Source: Yamagishiella unicocca (Eukaryota; Chlorophyta; Chlorophyceae; Chlamydomonadales; Volvocaceae). From it: a DNA stretch of 64,000 nucleotides. Shown piece by piece: positions 34,189 to 45,600 of the stretch (within the stretch, counting starts at the first letter, position 1; each line of letters opens with the position of its first letter). The stretch spans positions 558,001 through 622,000 of the forward strand of contig BDSL01000035.1 of the NCBI GenBank assembly GCA_003116995.1, written 5' to 3'. The translations under genes were made by a program, and so were the position numbers. The notes under the pieces were generated by a model. The model made no database searches. It saw nothing but the letters and a program-made list of their open reading frames with translations, and was not told the DNA's origin.

Positions 34189-35879
34189 CCGTTGAGGAAG
34201 AACTGTGACGCCGTGTTACGTCCTGAAGCATCTCGTTCAAATGGGAAACTATAGCAATGTCAGCTGTTTCGAGCAGTTCGCTAGGCCGGAGCCTGCGGAG
34301 CAACAGCTTTCGTGCAACGGTACTCGGGCGTAACGAACGTGGCTGACACAGCTGACCCCATTGCTTTCGAGGTACGTCCATCGCAGAGCCGCACGAATTT
34401 TAAGCAGCGAGGCCCATCCCTGTGCTGGTTAGTGCTTGTGACGTCGTCTGCTGGTTCCCGGACTCCGGCTGACTAGGTCTGACTCTGCGCCTGCTGGGCC
34501 CCCAACTAGCTGCTAGCGGCTTTTACCCTTTGACGTGGACCACAGCCCTGTTGGTCATGGCTCCATCACCTTGCCACAGCTGAGCACCTCGGCTGGCCGT
34601 TCAACTTCAGTTACATCACCACATCACCCAAGTAGGGTGATGCGGTGGTGGGGGGAGGGTGCACCCTCCCCCCACCACCTGCAGGTCGCCGCCGGCCTAG
34701 CTTGCTCGCCCCATGGTGTACTCCATCTGCATGGATGTGCACATGGGCAAGCTGCTGCTGCCAAGCAAGTGACGGCACTAAGAACGCTGTCTGGTTCTTT
34801 AACTCACCATCGACACCTTGACCCGCCTCACAGTGGGTGCCACCTCCGCCACCACCTACAACACCACTGCAGGAGACGCCGCCGCCGCCATAGCAGCAGC
34901 ATCCAGTGCCAAACGGTGGCCCACCTCGGAAGTCCAGGTGGGCACATTGCACTATGTCATGTGTTCGATGGAAGCACCACATCTGTGAACATGCCGGCGT
35001 TCTTTGCGGGTTGGCGCTCTGCATGGGTGCGCCTCTGATGGGCGGCGCGGCGATAGATGGCGCTTGCGGACCAGGCCACCATGCTGGCTGGGGCGGCGGG
35101 AGAGGGAGCTGCAAGGCAGGGTCCTGGGCGTAGAGCAGCAGCTGCTCGCTAGTGCGGTGGGGCTCCCCCAGCAGCACCATGGTGGGCGTCGTGGCCCGGT
35201 AGGGAACAGCCAGCCACCCGGGGTCAGCCAGCCACCCGGGGTCAGCCACCCGCCGGGGTCAGCCACCCGGGGTCAGCCACCCGGGGTCAGCCACCCAGGG
35301 TCAGCCAGCCGGGGTCAGCAGCCACCCGGGTGTCATCGACTGTCCCCTGCAGTGCCCTACTACGAGCAGCGTAGTGTCAGCGGTCCCTACCAGCTGGCCA
35401 CCCTTTTATACTAATTGGAAAGGCCTTCGAAAGGTATGCATGGTAGAAAGCTTTGTTACAGCTTCTATAGTATGTAGCTGCCTATCTACCTGAAGCTTCT
35501 GTAGTAGGATTTTGCAGGCCTAGATAGAGCCTGGCAAGCAAGCAACTTCCTGCAGCTCCATAGATAGTAGGTTCTGACAGGCCTATGTAGGGCCTGGCAG
35601 CAACTTACTTCCTGCAACTTCCCAAAGGCCTAGTGCCTGGCAGCATCCTTCCTCACAACCCACACAGACTTCCAGGAATGTCTGCGACAACTCTCAATCC
35701 ATCATGTATATATGGTGCCGTGGGTGTACTCCCCACACACACCATGCATGCAATATAAGGATGCCTTCCATTTTGGCAGCCCCATAATCAGATACTATTG
35801 TTACGTACCTCACATCACTAACTTCAATTGCAATTCCTCTCCTACTACCAATGATCTTACTACTTACGTATCACCCTGC
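34189..35879. other. Region between SINE and heptad-repeat gene
   Basis: Open frames exist on both strands at about 34535-35250, but none has a recognisable domain. A GGGGTCAGCCACCC-type tandem repeat lies at about 35215-35335. A minus-strand frame containing SEQLLLYAQDPALQLPLP (about 35100-35180) could be an exon but has no support. Confidence 0.35.
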
Positions 35880-37520
35880 TCACGCGCTCGCACCCTGCTG
35901 TGGTGGAGTCATCATGCATGACTCAAGTTCCACCACCCTGTTATGCAAAGCAGACATGAGTTCCATGTATGTTTCCAGCCGGACGTCTCTCTCCACCAGC
36001 TGGGCGTCTCTCTCCACCAGCTGGGCGTCTCTCTCCACCAGCTGGGCGTCTCTCTCCACCAGCTGGGCGTCTCTCTCCACCAGCTGGGCGTCTCTCTCCA
36101 CCAGCTGGGCGTCTCTCTCCACCAGCTGGGCGTCTCTCTCCACCAGCTGGGCGTCTCTCTCCACCAGCTGGGCGTCTCTCTCCACCAGCTGGGCGTCTCT
36201 CTCCACCAGCTGGGCGTCTCTCTCCACCAGCTGGGCATCTCTCTCCACCAGCTGGGCCTCTCTCTCCACCAGCTGGGCATCCACCAGCTTCTTGCTCTGG
36301 TCAGTAAGAAGGGGGAGGTAGGGTGCAATAATCGATGAAACAAGTTAGTGCTGACTGTGTGACCTGTATGTAACAAAACAAAACATGTATACCTGTGACA
36401 AATTCTTGAGCGTGAGTTGCTGTGACTGAATGAGTTGCTCTGCTGCCTTGAGTTCGAGTGGCAGGCTGCGCATCAGCAGTATGGAGTGGTAGCTAGCATT
36501 TATCAAAGGGTCATCATCTTCTGCATTGCCACCTCCACTCCCTCCATCTCCAGCACCCTTACTGCCTTTGCTGCTTCTGATGATTTCTTGATCTCCTCTC
36601 TCTTCTCTGTCTTCTCCAACACCGGCACCAACCCTGACTCCACCACCAATCCTGATGCCCCCACTTCCTCCATTTCCCATGTCTCCTCTGTCACCTCCAT
36701 CTCCTCTGTCCCTTCTGTCTCCTCCATCTCCTGGGTCTTCTCCACCTTCCCCATGTCCTCTGCCTCCGCTGTTTCCTCTGCTGTATTCTCTGACACTGAT
36801 GCCTCCACTTCCTCCACTGCCAAAGCTGCTGATGCTGATGCCTCCACTACTCCCTCCATTCCTGAAGCCACCAGCACTGATGACACCACTTCCTGTGATG
36901 CCTCCACTTCCTCCACTGCCAAAGCTGCCTACACCAATGCCTCCACTTCCTCCATTCCTGAAGCCACCAGCACTGATGACAACTTCACTCCCTCTGCTCC
37001 TGAAGCCATTGATACCAACATCTCCACCTCCTCCATTCCTGAAGCTGCCATCTCCAACACTGATGCCACTGCCACTCCCAAAGCCGCCACTGAAGCTGCC
37101 CAAGCCACCCAAGCTGCTGAAGTAGTGGACGTCTTCTTCCTCATCAGCAGCCTTTCGCTTGTGATACCCTGCATATTGTTCAAATAAAAGCCAAGCAAGC
37201 AAATGGTAAATTTAGGCTGCTAATATGGGTGCAACAAGGAGCAGTACCTTTGCTTCTTTATTTTGTGTACCTTTGCTACTTTTGATCTTCTCCTGCACAG
37301 CTCCAAAACGCTCCTTGAACAAGGACTGCTGCATACCCTTGTTCCCCTGTGGGTCCATGTAATGAGTCAGGAAGCCACTGTATGCACTGGCTTCCTTCTC
37401 TGCACATGATGTTTTGATGCTTTGAAGGCAGTCTTCAGATGCACAAGTCCCATAGATATTCTCAAGTAAGGTGAATGGTTTCTTGCAGTTGCAGCATTTG
37501 GGCAAGATGTAACCACCCAT
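35880..37520 (-). CDS. Unknown protein: Cys-rich N-terminus, Gly-rich middle, heptad-repeat C-terminus
   Basis: Three exons keep phase: 37520-37271, 37168-36393 and 36296-35880, giving 480 residues from an ATG at 37520. Residues 1-84 hold a Cys-rich putative zinc site (CCNCKKPF...CASEDC...TSC). Exon 2 begins with a basic/acidic patch KRKAADEEED that could be a nuclear localisation signal, followed by a long Gly/Ser/Arg-rich region with internal repeats (GGFRNGGSGG-type), and ends with a helix-like LPLELKAAEQLIQSQQLTLK. Exon 3 is a 14-fold AQLVERD heptad repeat, then LETYMELMSALHNRVVELES. The upstream donor GTACAC (37270) was chosen because the next donor puts exon 2 in a frame that stops at 36929. 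No family recognised; a protein of a mobile element is possible because it sits between two SINEs. Confidence 0.55.
35988..36281. repeat. 21-bp coding minisatellite, 14 copies
   Basis: Fourteen nearly identical copies of a 21-bp unit (CTCTCCACCAGCTGGGCGTC plus T on the plus strand), encoding AQLVERD on the minus strand. Only the copies nearest the 5' end of the exon differ (GCATCT, GCCTCT). Confidence 0.95.
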
Positions 37521-39346
37521 ACTTCAAATCATCATAAGGCTGGACAAATATAAGCGTTTACTACTGAAGAAATTTTAAGTGAAGAAACACAGGAATAATG
37601 TAGGTCTTAAATGCAATGTGCAAATGTACGAGTGCTCTTGATTGCAAACAAAGCTACAATATCCGATCTGCCAAGATAAGCAAGACCAAGATACTGATGA
37701 CCAAGATACTGTGTAACTAAAGAGATGCGTGTTGCATGTTAGTTCGACAACAATGAGCACTACTTACTTCATACAGAAATCGTGTGAAACTTATTTTGAG
37801 CTGCTGGTTGCATAGATAGCCAGCAGCCGTCCGCACAGTTTTTGGCTTTATTGGAACCTGCTGCTGTACCCTGCCTGATGGAACCCCTGAGGTCAGGCTG
37901 CCTGGATAATTACTATATTATACATCATAAAGTGCTCCCTATAAGCGCTTCCTCACCATGCTCCTGCTGACCAATTACTACTACCCTAAAGCAGTCAAAT
38001 CCTGGTAAGAGGCTGTTAACTAGGTAGGGTTACAAGGGCTATAAAGCCCTTAGGGGTTGTATATATATATAGTCCTACCATCCCTAAGGTCCAAAGTCCT
38101 AACCTCATAACCCGTTAAGAGGGCTCATAATAGGATATATATGACTGTCTTACTTAATGGTCTCTAATGACACTATGGGGTCAGCAGATTGTCTAATATA
38201 GGTCTAAAGGCTCGCTATTAGGAGTCCTAACCTTGTAAGACATTACGTATGAGACTAGTAATAGGGAAAATATGTATCTTACTTACCAGGGTACCTATGT
38301 ATGGGTTCCTAATAATGTCTAAAGAAGACTTAAAGGCTGTTAGTAGTCCCGATCTTGTACCTAACAGCAGGTAGGCTTATCATGATGACAGCAGGTAGGC
38401 TTATCATGACGGTACATAAGGCAACCTGCCAGTGTAACACTGGCAGGTTGCGGGTATTCAGACTTGGTCCATTGTCCTTATTACATACATGGTTCAGTCC
38501 TTAATCCTTACTTGCATACTAGCCTATGATCGCCCTGTGGTCACGCCCTGTCACACCTTGCCTAGCTATGACCTCTGATTACATCAGCGGACCTAACCAG
38601 TCCACCCTTCCCTGTGACCATCCAGTCCGGTTCAGCACATCCAACTGCACCAAACCGGTCTGCCATGGTCTCCAACTACTGCCACAGACCAAGACATGTT
38701 GAGTCGAGCATATCGACTTGCATCAGACCCTAAAATGCCTGGTGACCTACCCCTATAGCCGCACCACCCACCACCGGGTAGCAGGTAGATAGGACAACTG
38801 ATGACCACAAATACATTAGGCCCTACATTCTCGCTGTGGAAGTAGCCAGCCACGATGCCTAGTGGTGTCACCTGCTCCAGAAATGGCACCATCCACCAGC
38901 AGCCCACACACACAGCAATGTAATACTACCTTTATTTACAAGCAAATGTAACCGCTACAACAACAACTACTTCGAACTCACGCAAAAACACACAAAAAGG
39001 GCGCATGTGTCTTACATGAGGCTGCGTTTTCGATTTAGTCCTCCAGGGCTCTGGCCCCTGCAGAGGCAAGCCTGATCCGATCCGCCAAGAAAAAAGGTGG
39101 AGCACAGGGCGGGCCAGAAGAAAAAAAATGCCAACTTTGATCTAAAGAGGGCTTAAGACGCTTACATCACACTGGTGGGTGTTGTAAAGCTGAGGCCACA
39201 GAAGTAGGAAATCTGTGAGATCAAAAACAGGTGACAGCAGGAAGCCTATTCTGCGAGATCAAAAACAGGTGACAGGAACGTCTGCAATTTTGCGAACCGT
39301 ATATATCTACATAGCTGGTATAATATACGGCCGCAACTAGATCTCG
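37521..39346. other. AT-richer unassigned region with a palindrome
   Basis: No gene recognised. It includes a 31-bp near-perfect palindrome at 38421-38451 (GCAACCTGCCAGTGT, one centre base, and its complement) and, just before it, a short direct repeat (GACAGCAGGTAGGCTTATCA, then AGGCTTATCATGACGG). Two copies of GAGATCAAAAACAGGTGACAG are at about 39210-39275. Confidence 0.4.
38421..38451. repeat. 31-bp palindrome
   Basis: 15-bp arms around a single A. It would form a very stable hairpin. Confidence 0.9.
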
Positions 39347-39526
39347 TGTCAAAACGGATCGTATAAACATGGATGTGTCGAATGTATATGTGTATATATG
39401 GGTAGATAAATTGCATTCGATACGTGGTTTACATCGTGTCAAAACGGATCGCATAAACATGGATGTGTCGAATGTGTATGTGTATATATGGGTAGATAAA
39501 TTGCATTCTATACGTGATTTACAGCT
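39347..39526. repeat. 90-bp tandem duplication
   Basis: Two adjacent copies of about 90 bp beginning GTGTCAAAACGGATCG, differing at a few bases (TATAAACATGG versus CATAAACATGG and others). Confidence 0.9.
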
Positions 39527-40939
39527 TGCCTTTAACGTGCAGGCTTCTGCCCGTGTACCCTTCGTCCTGTCATCTATGGCACACCCCTGACCAAGGATGC
39601 TTAGTCAGCTCCTGCCAGCCGCACCAAGCAATAAAGACTGCCAACCAAGACAGAACAATAATTCCGCATACTATCTAAATGAGTCCACGCAGGGGTCGGA
39701 ACCAACACAGTGATCAGGGCCGCGAGCTGGCGCTACGGGATATGACTGTTCGGGTTGGGACAGCTGTGCAACTGGTCGAGTTCGCGGACGCCCGGCGGGC
39801 CACGCATGAGAAGTTTATTTGTGCACGAAGCGCTTCGTTGGGGGTACCGGGCCTGGCCTGCCAGCGGCCCTGAATGCACTGCAGCATCACAAGTGTACCG
39901 GTGCCTCTGGCTGGTCTGGTCTGAAGTGGGAGCCGCGCGGTCTGTAAGGAGGTAGGGGTGGTAGGTGGAGGTTGGCTGTGGATGGGATCCCCCTCCTCGG
40001 GAATTCTCACATGCAGACGGCAGCAGCAGCCCCCTGTAAGTGCGGTGCACCTGCTGGTGCGTCTCCAGGGGCGGGTACCCCCGCCTACACCACGTTTGGT
40101 TCTGCCCGGTGGCTTGCTCAAGCAGTGATTGCCCAACTCGAGACCCCGCCAGCAGCTCGTTGCAGGGGTGACACGGCCGCAAGTTTGGTTGGTGCAAGCA
40201 CCTCCCGGGGTGCAGTCCTGCGTCTGGGATGTAGTAGGTAGTCCTGGCAGCTATTACGGCCATGGAGGTGGGGCGTCGGTTTATGGCTGTGGCCTTGAAA
40301 AGGGCGGCTGCTGGTGGTCCCCCTCTTACTCCGGGTAGCGGTCTTCTGGATCGTGCCGTTCGCCGTGGGTGGGTGGAGTTTTGGGCCCTGCTGCGGGTTG
40401 TTGCCAGTCAATGTGCTCAGTCCATCAACAAGCTAAAATATCCATCAAAGACAAAGAACCGGATCAACACGTTCGGATAGATCTGGCCGTATCAAGTGTC
40501 GGGTCGATACCATCGTATCAAGTGGAGGCGACAGGATCTAGCCTACTCGGCTATATTTAATAGATCCGCCGTCTCAACTATCATTAGATCTCGTGTAAAA
40601 TAAGGGGGGCAAAAATGCAGACGAAGCCTATCGGGCTGTGGCCACCACAAGAAACCCCCTGTCCCCATAACACACGCCAGGCGCGCGCCGGTGTAGGCAT
40701 TATTATTATTATTGTCGGTGTTGGGTATGCGTGTAACTGCCATGTCTACACCTATGCTCGTGATGGAAAGGACCATATTGTAGTGCATGGACTGTGTATA
40801 GAGGTGAGGCACCACCAGCCACCATGCTCCCACCATGCTCCCATCGATTCCTCGCATCAATGGATGATCTTAAGAAATATTGATCCCAGCTGCAGCAAAT
40901 CCATGCAAACAACCTGGGGAATATCCGGGAATAACCGGG
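39527..40939. other. Unassigned region
   Basis: No gene recognised; several open frames on both strands lack domains. A weak (ATT)n tail with GCCAGGCGCGCGCCGG near 40675-40715 resembles the SINE 3' end. The block at 40732-40870 recurs at 43305-43450 (shared CATGGACTGTGTAT and CACCATGCTCCCACCATGCT). Confidence 0.35.
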
Positions 40940-41215
40940 CATAACAAGGAATGGGTAACCGGCCTACCCCGATCACTGGCTGCCCCAGCAAACTGGTCCG
41001 TGCGTAGTACCCGGTAACTGGCATACCCCGTTAACTGGCCGATAACCGGCCTGCCCGGTTACCATTTTTACGGAATAATGAATGATCTACTGGCCATAAC
41101 CGGCCTGCCCGGTTACCATTTTTATGGAACGAGCTACTGGCCGGTAACTGGCCTGCCCGGTTACCATTTTTATGGAACGAGTTGACCGGGCGGTTACCTG
41201 GAAAGTCGGTAACCC
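40940..41215. repeat. GGTTACC-rich tandem repeat
   Basis: Three imperfect copies of a unit of about 60 bp with TGGCCGGTAACTGGCC-type and CCCGGTTACCATTTTTATGG segments at about 41040-41175, preceded by looser GGTAAC/CCGG repeats. Confidence 0.7.
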
Positions 41216-41221
41216 CCCGGT

Positions 41222-41778
41222 ATTGGTGTAGCTCAATTGGGAGAGCCCGAAAAATCCAATCCTTGTGGCCTGGGAGATCCCAGGTTCAATTCCCACAAGG
41301 TGCGGCACAGGAGATGCAGGTTCGAATCCTGCCGCCGATCCCGATGGTGCGGGCAGCCAATAGCCATCGGTGTGGTTAGGGAGGACTAACTCTAGTATGA
41401 AGTGTTGGGGCTTAGGCCAGAGACGGGAGCGTGTGCGTCCTACTGGTGGCTCAACCATCAAGTACACTCAAGTACAGCAAGCATGGCGGCATGCTGGACA
41501 TGGAGCTGGCGGAAGACCGGTTTCCGGAGAGCGCTTGAATCTCAAAAATTGATACAAATATGAGTTAGGGATGTGGCAGGAGCACCAGCCTCCGGCGAGT
41601 TGCACTAACTGGTCGTGTTCCACAGCGATAATGTGGCGTGGGCCTTAGCGATATGAGGTGGATTTGTACTGGTGGAGTGAGCATATACGTAGGGTGTACT
41701 GATGCCCTCACCGCCCCGCCCCCTTAACAACATGCCAGGCCTAGTGCCGGCGTAATGTAATAATAATAATAATTTCAG
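41222..41778 (+). mobile_element. tRNA-derived SINE, near full length
   Basis: The plus-strand head GTGTAGCTCAATTGGGAGAG contains the A-box, with B-box-like motifs GGTTCAATTCC and GGTTCGAATCC at about 41282 and 41319. The body is closely similar to 33132-33677 in inverse orientation, and the 3' end is GCCGGCGTAATG with an (ATA)n tail. No target duplication is evident, so the ends may have been disturbed. Confidence 0.88.
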
Positions 41779-42454
41779 ACCCTACCCTGCCCAATCGCTA
41801 CCCTACTCCTACCCTGCCCAGCCATCCGCGCCCCAAACCGCGGTCCGCACTTCTGCTTAATCGTATACATTGGTTCAGAAGTTCGCGAGAGCTGTCGTCT
41901 TGATTGCCTATCAGATTTACTTGGGGTAGCGATTGTGCCGCTCATACGGTACAGTATCGTTTGCAGACATTCTAGAATGCATTGCTAGCTTCTGGGAAAG
42001 ACGCGAGCGTGCGGCTCGCACGAGTTCCGTACGGCGCGAGAGTTTATTTAAACTACATAGACATTCCGCCATTCCCGTCTTCCTACTAGCATGCATGATT
42101 CCTTTGCGCGAAACATCATCTTTTACGCTGCGCGAAACTAAAAGATATACCCTACAGCACTGCGCGAACTGAAAAATAATACCTCAAGAGACCTGCGCGA
42201 ATTAAAAATTAATTCGAAATTTTTGCCCTGCGCGGTGATCAGGCACGCGTACGGTACTGGCTGAGGTACTGGTGGATTCGTGATCAGTCCGGGTTGCCTT
42301 GGGTTTCCCGTGCTTCTTACTTTCCGGTTCTATATGCGCATGGAGCCCTGCTTGGGGTCCGTGCTTTTTGGGATGAGAGGCGGCTGGTCCCGAAGCTTGT
42401 ATCGTTGTGGCGCTTCACTGATTCGTCGGTTGCTGGGCTGTTAGGTCGGTTGGT
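41779..42454. other. Unassigned region
   Basis: No gene recognised. Contains repeated GCGCGAA motifs around 42105-42200. Confidence 0.35.
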
Positions 42455-42640
42455 GGTCGGTTCCTGATAGGGGAGCCTATCTACCTCTAGTGCAAATTCC
42501 CCATGGGGTACTGGCGGCTGCTCTGTGTGCCTACAGCCTGTCGATTTGGTGTTCTTGTTGTAATTGCTACAGTGGGCTCCAGACCTTAAAAGGTAGAGCC
42601 ATCGGCGCATCGCCTGCTGACACTGAAAGAGACAAGGAAA
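42455..42640 (+). repeat. Modular dispersed repeat, copy 1
   Basis: Module P (GATAGGGGAGCC...GCAAATTCCCC) is followed by module Q (CAGTGGGCTCCAGACC...GCATCGCCTG...GACACTGAA). Related copies are at about 46735-46930, 48890-48985 and 56545-57000, with the modules in different relative orientations. Confidence 0.7.
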
Positions 42641-43010
42641 GCAAGGAAAACCGACGGTTCCGAAAGGCAAACCCCCCAGAGCCTCACAACCGAGATGTTA
42701 TATCACCCCTGGTGTTGGTAGTAGTTGTAGTGGCCGGAGGTGCTTTTTCCATGCATGTTAAGAGGAATATAATAAAAGAGAAAAAGAGATCCATGTTAAG
42801 AGGAATATAAAAGAGAAAAAGAGAGAAGATATTATGTTTTCTTACTATACTCATATTATGTTATGCATAACTCTATAATCCTTTTTGCTTTGTCGTACAA
42901 TCTGGACCGCGAGACCAGATTGTACTACACACCGAGCGAGACATTTAATTTCTTATAAATTTCATATCGCGACATCATCTGTGTCCTTAAATAGGATAAT
43001 ATATATTATA

Positions 43011-43166
43011 GCAGACAGCATAGTTGTTGCGTGTTCAGTACCCGAAGGAGAAATCGGAAAAGGCGGTTCATTGCCATGGCACCTTTCCGTAGACATGCAA
43101 CACTTTGCAAGGCTCACCAAACCTAAGAATAATGCGGGTAAATCGACGGCCATCATTATGGGGCGC
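43011..43166 (+). pseudogene. Dihydrofolate reductase N-terminal fragment
   Basis: After an AT-rich stretch ending TATAG, about 51 codons encode SIVVACSVPEGEIGKGGSLP, then WHLSVDMQHFARLTKP and GKSTAIIMGR. This is the N-terminal third of dihydrofolate reductase: the V-A-x-x IG-x-G-x-LPW substrate loop, the Asp in helix B (VDM) and the start of the IIMGR cofactor strand. In plants and many protists DHFR is fused to thymidylate synthase, but no such domain was found. Similarity stops abruptly after MGR, where a GC-rich inverted repeat and GGGAGCATGCTCC palindromes begin; no splice donor is seen there. Most likely a truncated gene fragment captured or left by rearrangement. Confidence 0.75.
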
Positions 43167-43199
43167 GGGCCCTGCTGGGGGCCGCCCATAGGCCCCTCG

Positions 43200-43870
43200 C
43201 CAGTACGATTGCGTGGGAGCATGCTCCAATTCAGTCGCATTTCCGCCTGGGAGCATGCTCCCACCTAACTTGCCTATTTTCGCGCACCTAGCACGTGCAT
43301 TTGGTAACTGCCATGTCTACACCCATGCCCGTGATGAAAAGGACCATAGTTTAGTGCATGGACTGTGTATCTATGGATCGACAGTGTATAGACGCACCAC
43401 CAGCCACCATGCTCCCACCATGCTCCCATTGATTCCTTGCATCAACGGACGATCTTGCCATCCCAAAACCTTACTTCAAGCAGGCCTGACCTACTGCGAC
43501 CGTCGCAGCGTCTGTCCGGACCGGTATCAGGCCCACTGTTGCGGGAGCCGGCATGTTTTGGTCACTAACATGCCCCCACCATGCTCCCACCATGCTCGCA
43601 CCAATTCTTCGCACTTACCACCCATCATGCCGTCCCCAAATCATCCCGGACCTACTGCGACCGGACCGGTATCAGGCCCACTGTTGCAGGAGCATGTTTT
43701 GATCACTAACATGCTCCCACCATGCTCCCACCATGCTCCCATCAATTCCTCGCACCAACGGGCCATCATGCCGTCTCCAAATCATTCCGGACCTACTGCG
43801 ACCGTCGCAGCATCTGTCCGGACCGGTATCAGGCCCACTGTTGCAGGAGCATGTTTTGATCACTAACATG
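43200..43870. repeat. Repeats of CATGCTCCCAC and a 150-190 bp unit
   Basis: GGGAGCATGCTCC palindromes at about 43216 and 43250 are followed by three imperfect tandem copies of a unit containing ATGCTCCCACCATGCTCCCA, GGACCTACTGCGACC, GGACCGGTATCAGGCCCACT and GTTGC(A/G)GGAGC, ending at about 43860. Confidence 0.75.
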
Positions 43871-45600
43871 CAGCAGGCTGACACGGGCCGCACAACCCCC
43901 CGCACCTTAATTCACGCTGCAGGGTGGCCTCCTCCTCGGGGCTAATGGGCATCCGGGCCGACCTTCCCGGCACCGCTGTCGTCTGCGTCGACCTGCAGCA
44001 CCCCGCGAGGACGGGTGTGGGCGCTGGTGGCGGCTCCTCCATGCCGCCCTTTCTGCCGCCGCCGCCGTCTGTCTCTTGGGCCATGATCCGGCCCCCACCA
44101 CGTTCATCAGCTCCGCCCTGGTGGTGGTGGCCACCGCTGGCCTAGCCGGCGGTAGCAGCGGCAGTAGTTTTTTTACCGAGAGCACAGTCCACCATGTGAT
44201 TCGTTTTACATCATCGGTCCTTGGCAGCAGCCCGGGGGATGCTGCCCTCTTTGGGCGGCGTGCCAGAGGCAATCGAGGATGAGGAGGGGAGGCGGACGGC
44301 GGTTTCATACAGGACGGCAGTCTATAGGACTCAATAGTATGGTGCCGACTACTGCGATGGTGGCGCGATGGCAACATCGGTGGCAGGGCGTCAACACTGT
44401 ATGGCACGGACCGGCAGGCCGTCGGCGGCGCCTCTGCGTTCTGGATCCTGGCGCGGCGCCACCGGTTGGTAGCGGCGGGCAGCAGACTTTGGGGCGACGC
44501 AGCTGCCGCGGGTTGTGGCGCTGGGGCCACAGGGCCACCGGGTGGCTCGTCCACTGTGTCACTGTACAGCAGCAGCGGGCAGCACAGGAGCATCACCAGC
44601 AGCAGCCGCAGCACCCACAGGCACAGGGGCAGGCAAGCGCAGTCGCACCCAGGACCACATCAGCGGCTGGCCAGCCCTTCTGAACGGCGTGCTTCCTTAC
44701 TCCTCGCAGCCAAGGTGCCACCTCCTCACAGCCAGGAAGCACCGCGCCCAGTGGACCGTGCGGCGCCGCCAGCGATGATGGGCCGTGCACCCCCACCCCA
44801 CCCTCCCGCCGTGCGCGCAACTCTGCTGCGGTCAGGACATCGCATCGCGCTGCTCGGACCAGCTGGTGCCGACAGACAGGGCGGAGCGCACTGAGGGTGA
44901 GGGGGACGGGAGGGACGGCCCAGGGCCAGGCAGGCGCTTAGCAATGGCGATGAGCCTGCAGTTGTCAGTATGGCCATTGTATGTGGCCTTGGTAGAGCGC
45001 TCACACGGGGTCTCGCTGTCAGTGTTCGCAAAGCCTTCGGGGAAAGGGTTAGAGTTCAAGGTCCAGGAGCACATACAGGATTTGGTGAACCTATTCAGCA
45101 TATTTGCCAAGCCAACGCTGGACACTGGCAGTGCTTGCGGATGCTGCGCAACAAAACAGTTCACCACAACTGCACTAGGTGTCTGTCTGCGGTGGCGCCG
45201 TGCATGCCCCCTATCCCTTATATTAGATAGATGTCACATTACAAGCCCCCACCATCTCTCCACTCGTGTGTCCTGTGGTATCCAGGAACGAAGGAGCGCA
45301 TGCAGGGGTGAAGGCGGTGGGAAGCAGCAGCAGGGACCTAGCGGCCACGAATGTGCTGAAGGCGGGGCCACGATACGGGTGCCCTTAAAGCGGAGCCGGT
45401 GCATAGCACTTTCCGACGAAGAGGAGGAGGAGGAGGAGGAGGAGGAGGAGGAGGAGGACGGTCGGTTTGGCACAGCTGCGGTGAGGAGGGTGGACAAGCG
45501 GGAGGGGTCATGCGCCCTGGGCGGGGAGGAGCCCTCCAGTCGTCGTTCGTGCCCCTCAGTGTCCCTGGGGGATGCTGAACATTTTTAAGCGCGGAGTATG
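43871..45600. other. GC-rich region, possible coding DNA of unclear strand
   Basis: Open frames exist on both strands (minus about 43907-44593, plus about 44944-45588) without a recognisable domain. A (GAG)n tract at 45421-45458 would encode poly-Glu on the plus strand. Coding potential cannot be decided by eye. Confidence 0.3.

Noticed and set aside
36435..37187. Plus-strand frame of 250 codons opposite the heptad-repeat gene
   Set aside because: Caused by the trinucleotide-like Gly/Ser repeats, which keep all frames open; only the minus frame joins the flanking exons in phase.
33120..41780. A single large transposon with 550-bp terminal inverted repeats
   Set aside because: The left repeat has its own 13-bp target duplication on both sides and a tRNA head, so each arm is an independent SINE.
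42885..43010. N-terminal extension of the DHFR fragment
   Set aside because: The upstream frame has no ATG and no DHFR-like or targeting sequence; the similarity starts only at about 43011.
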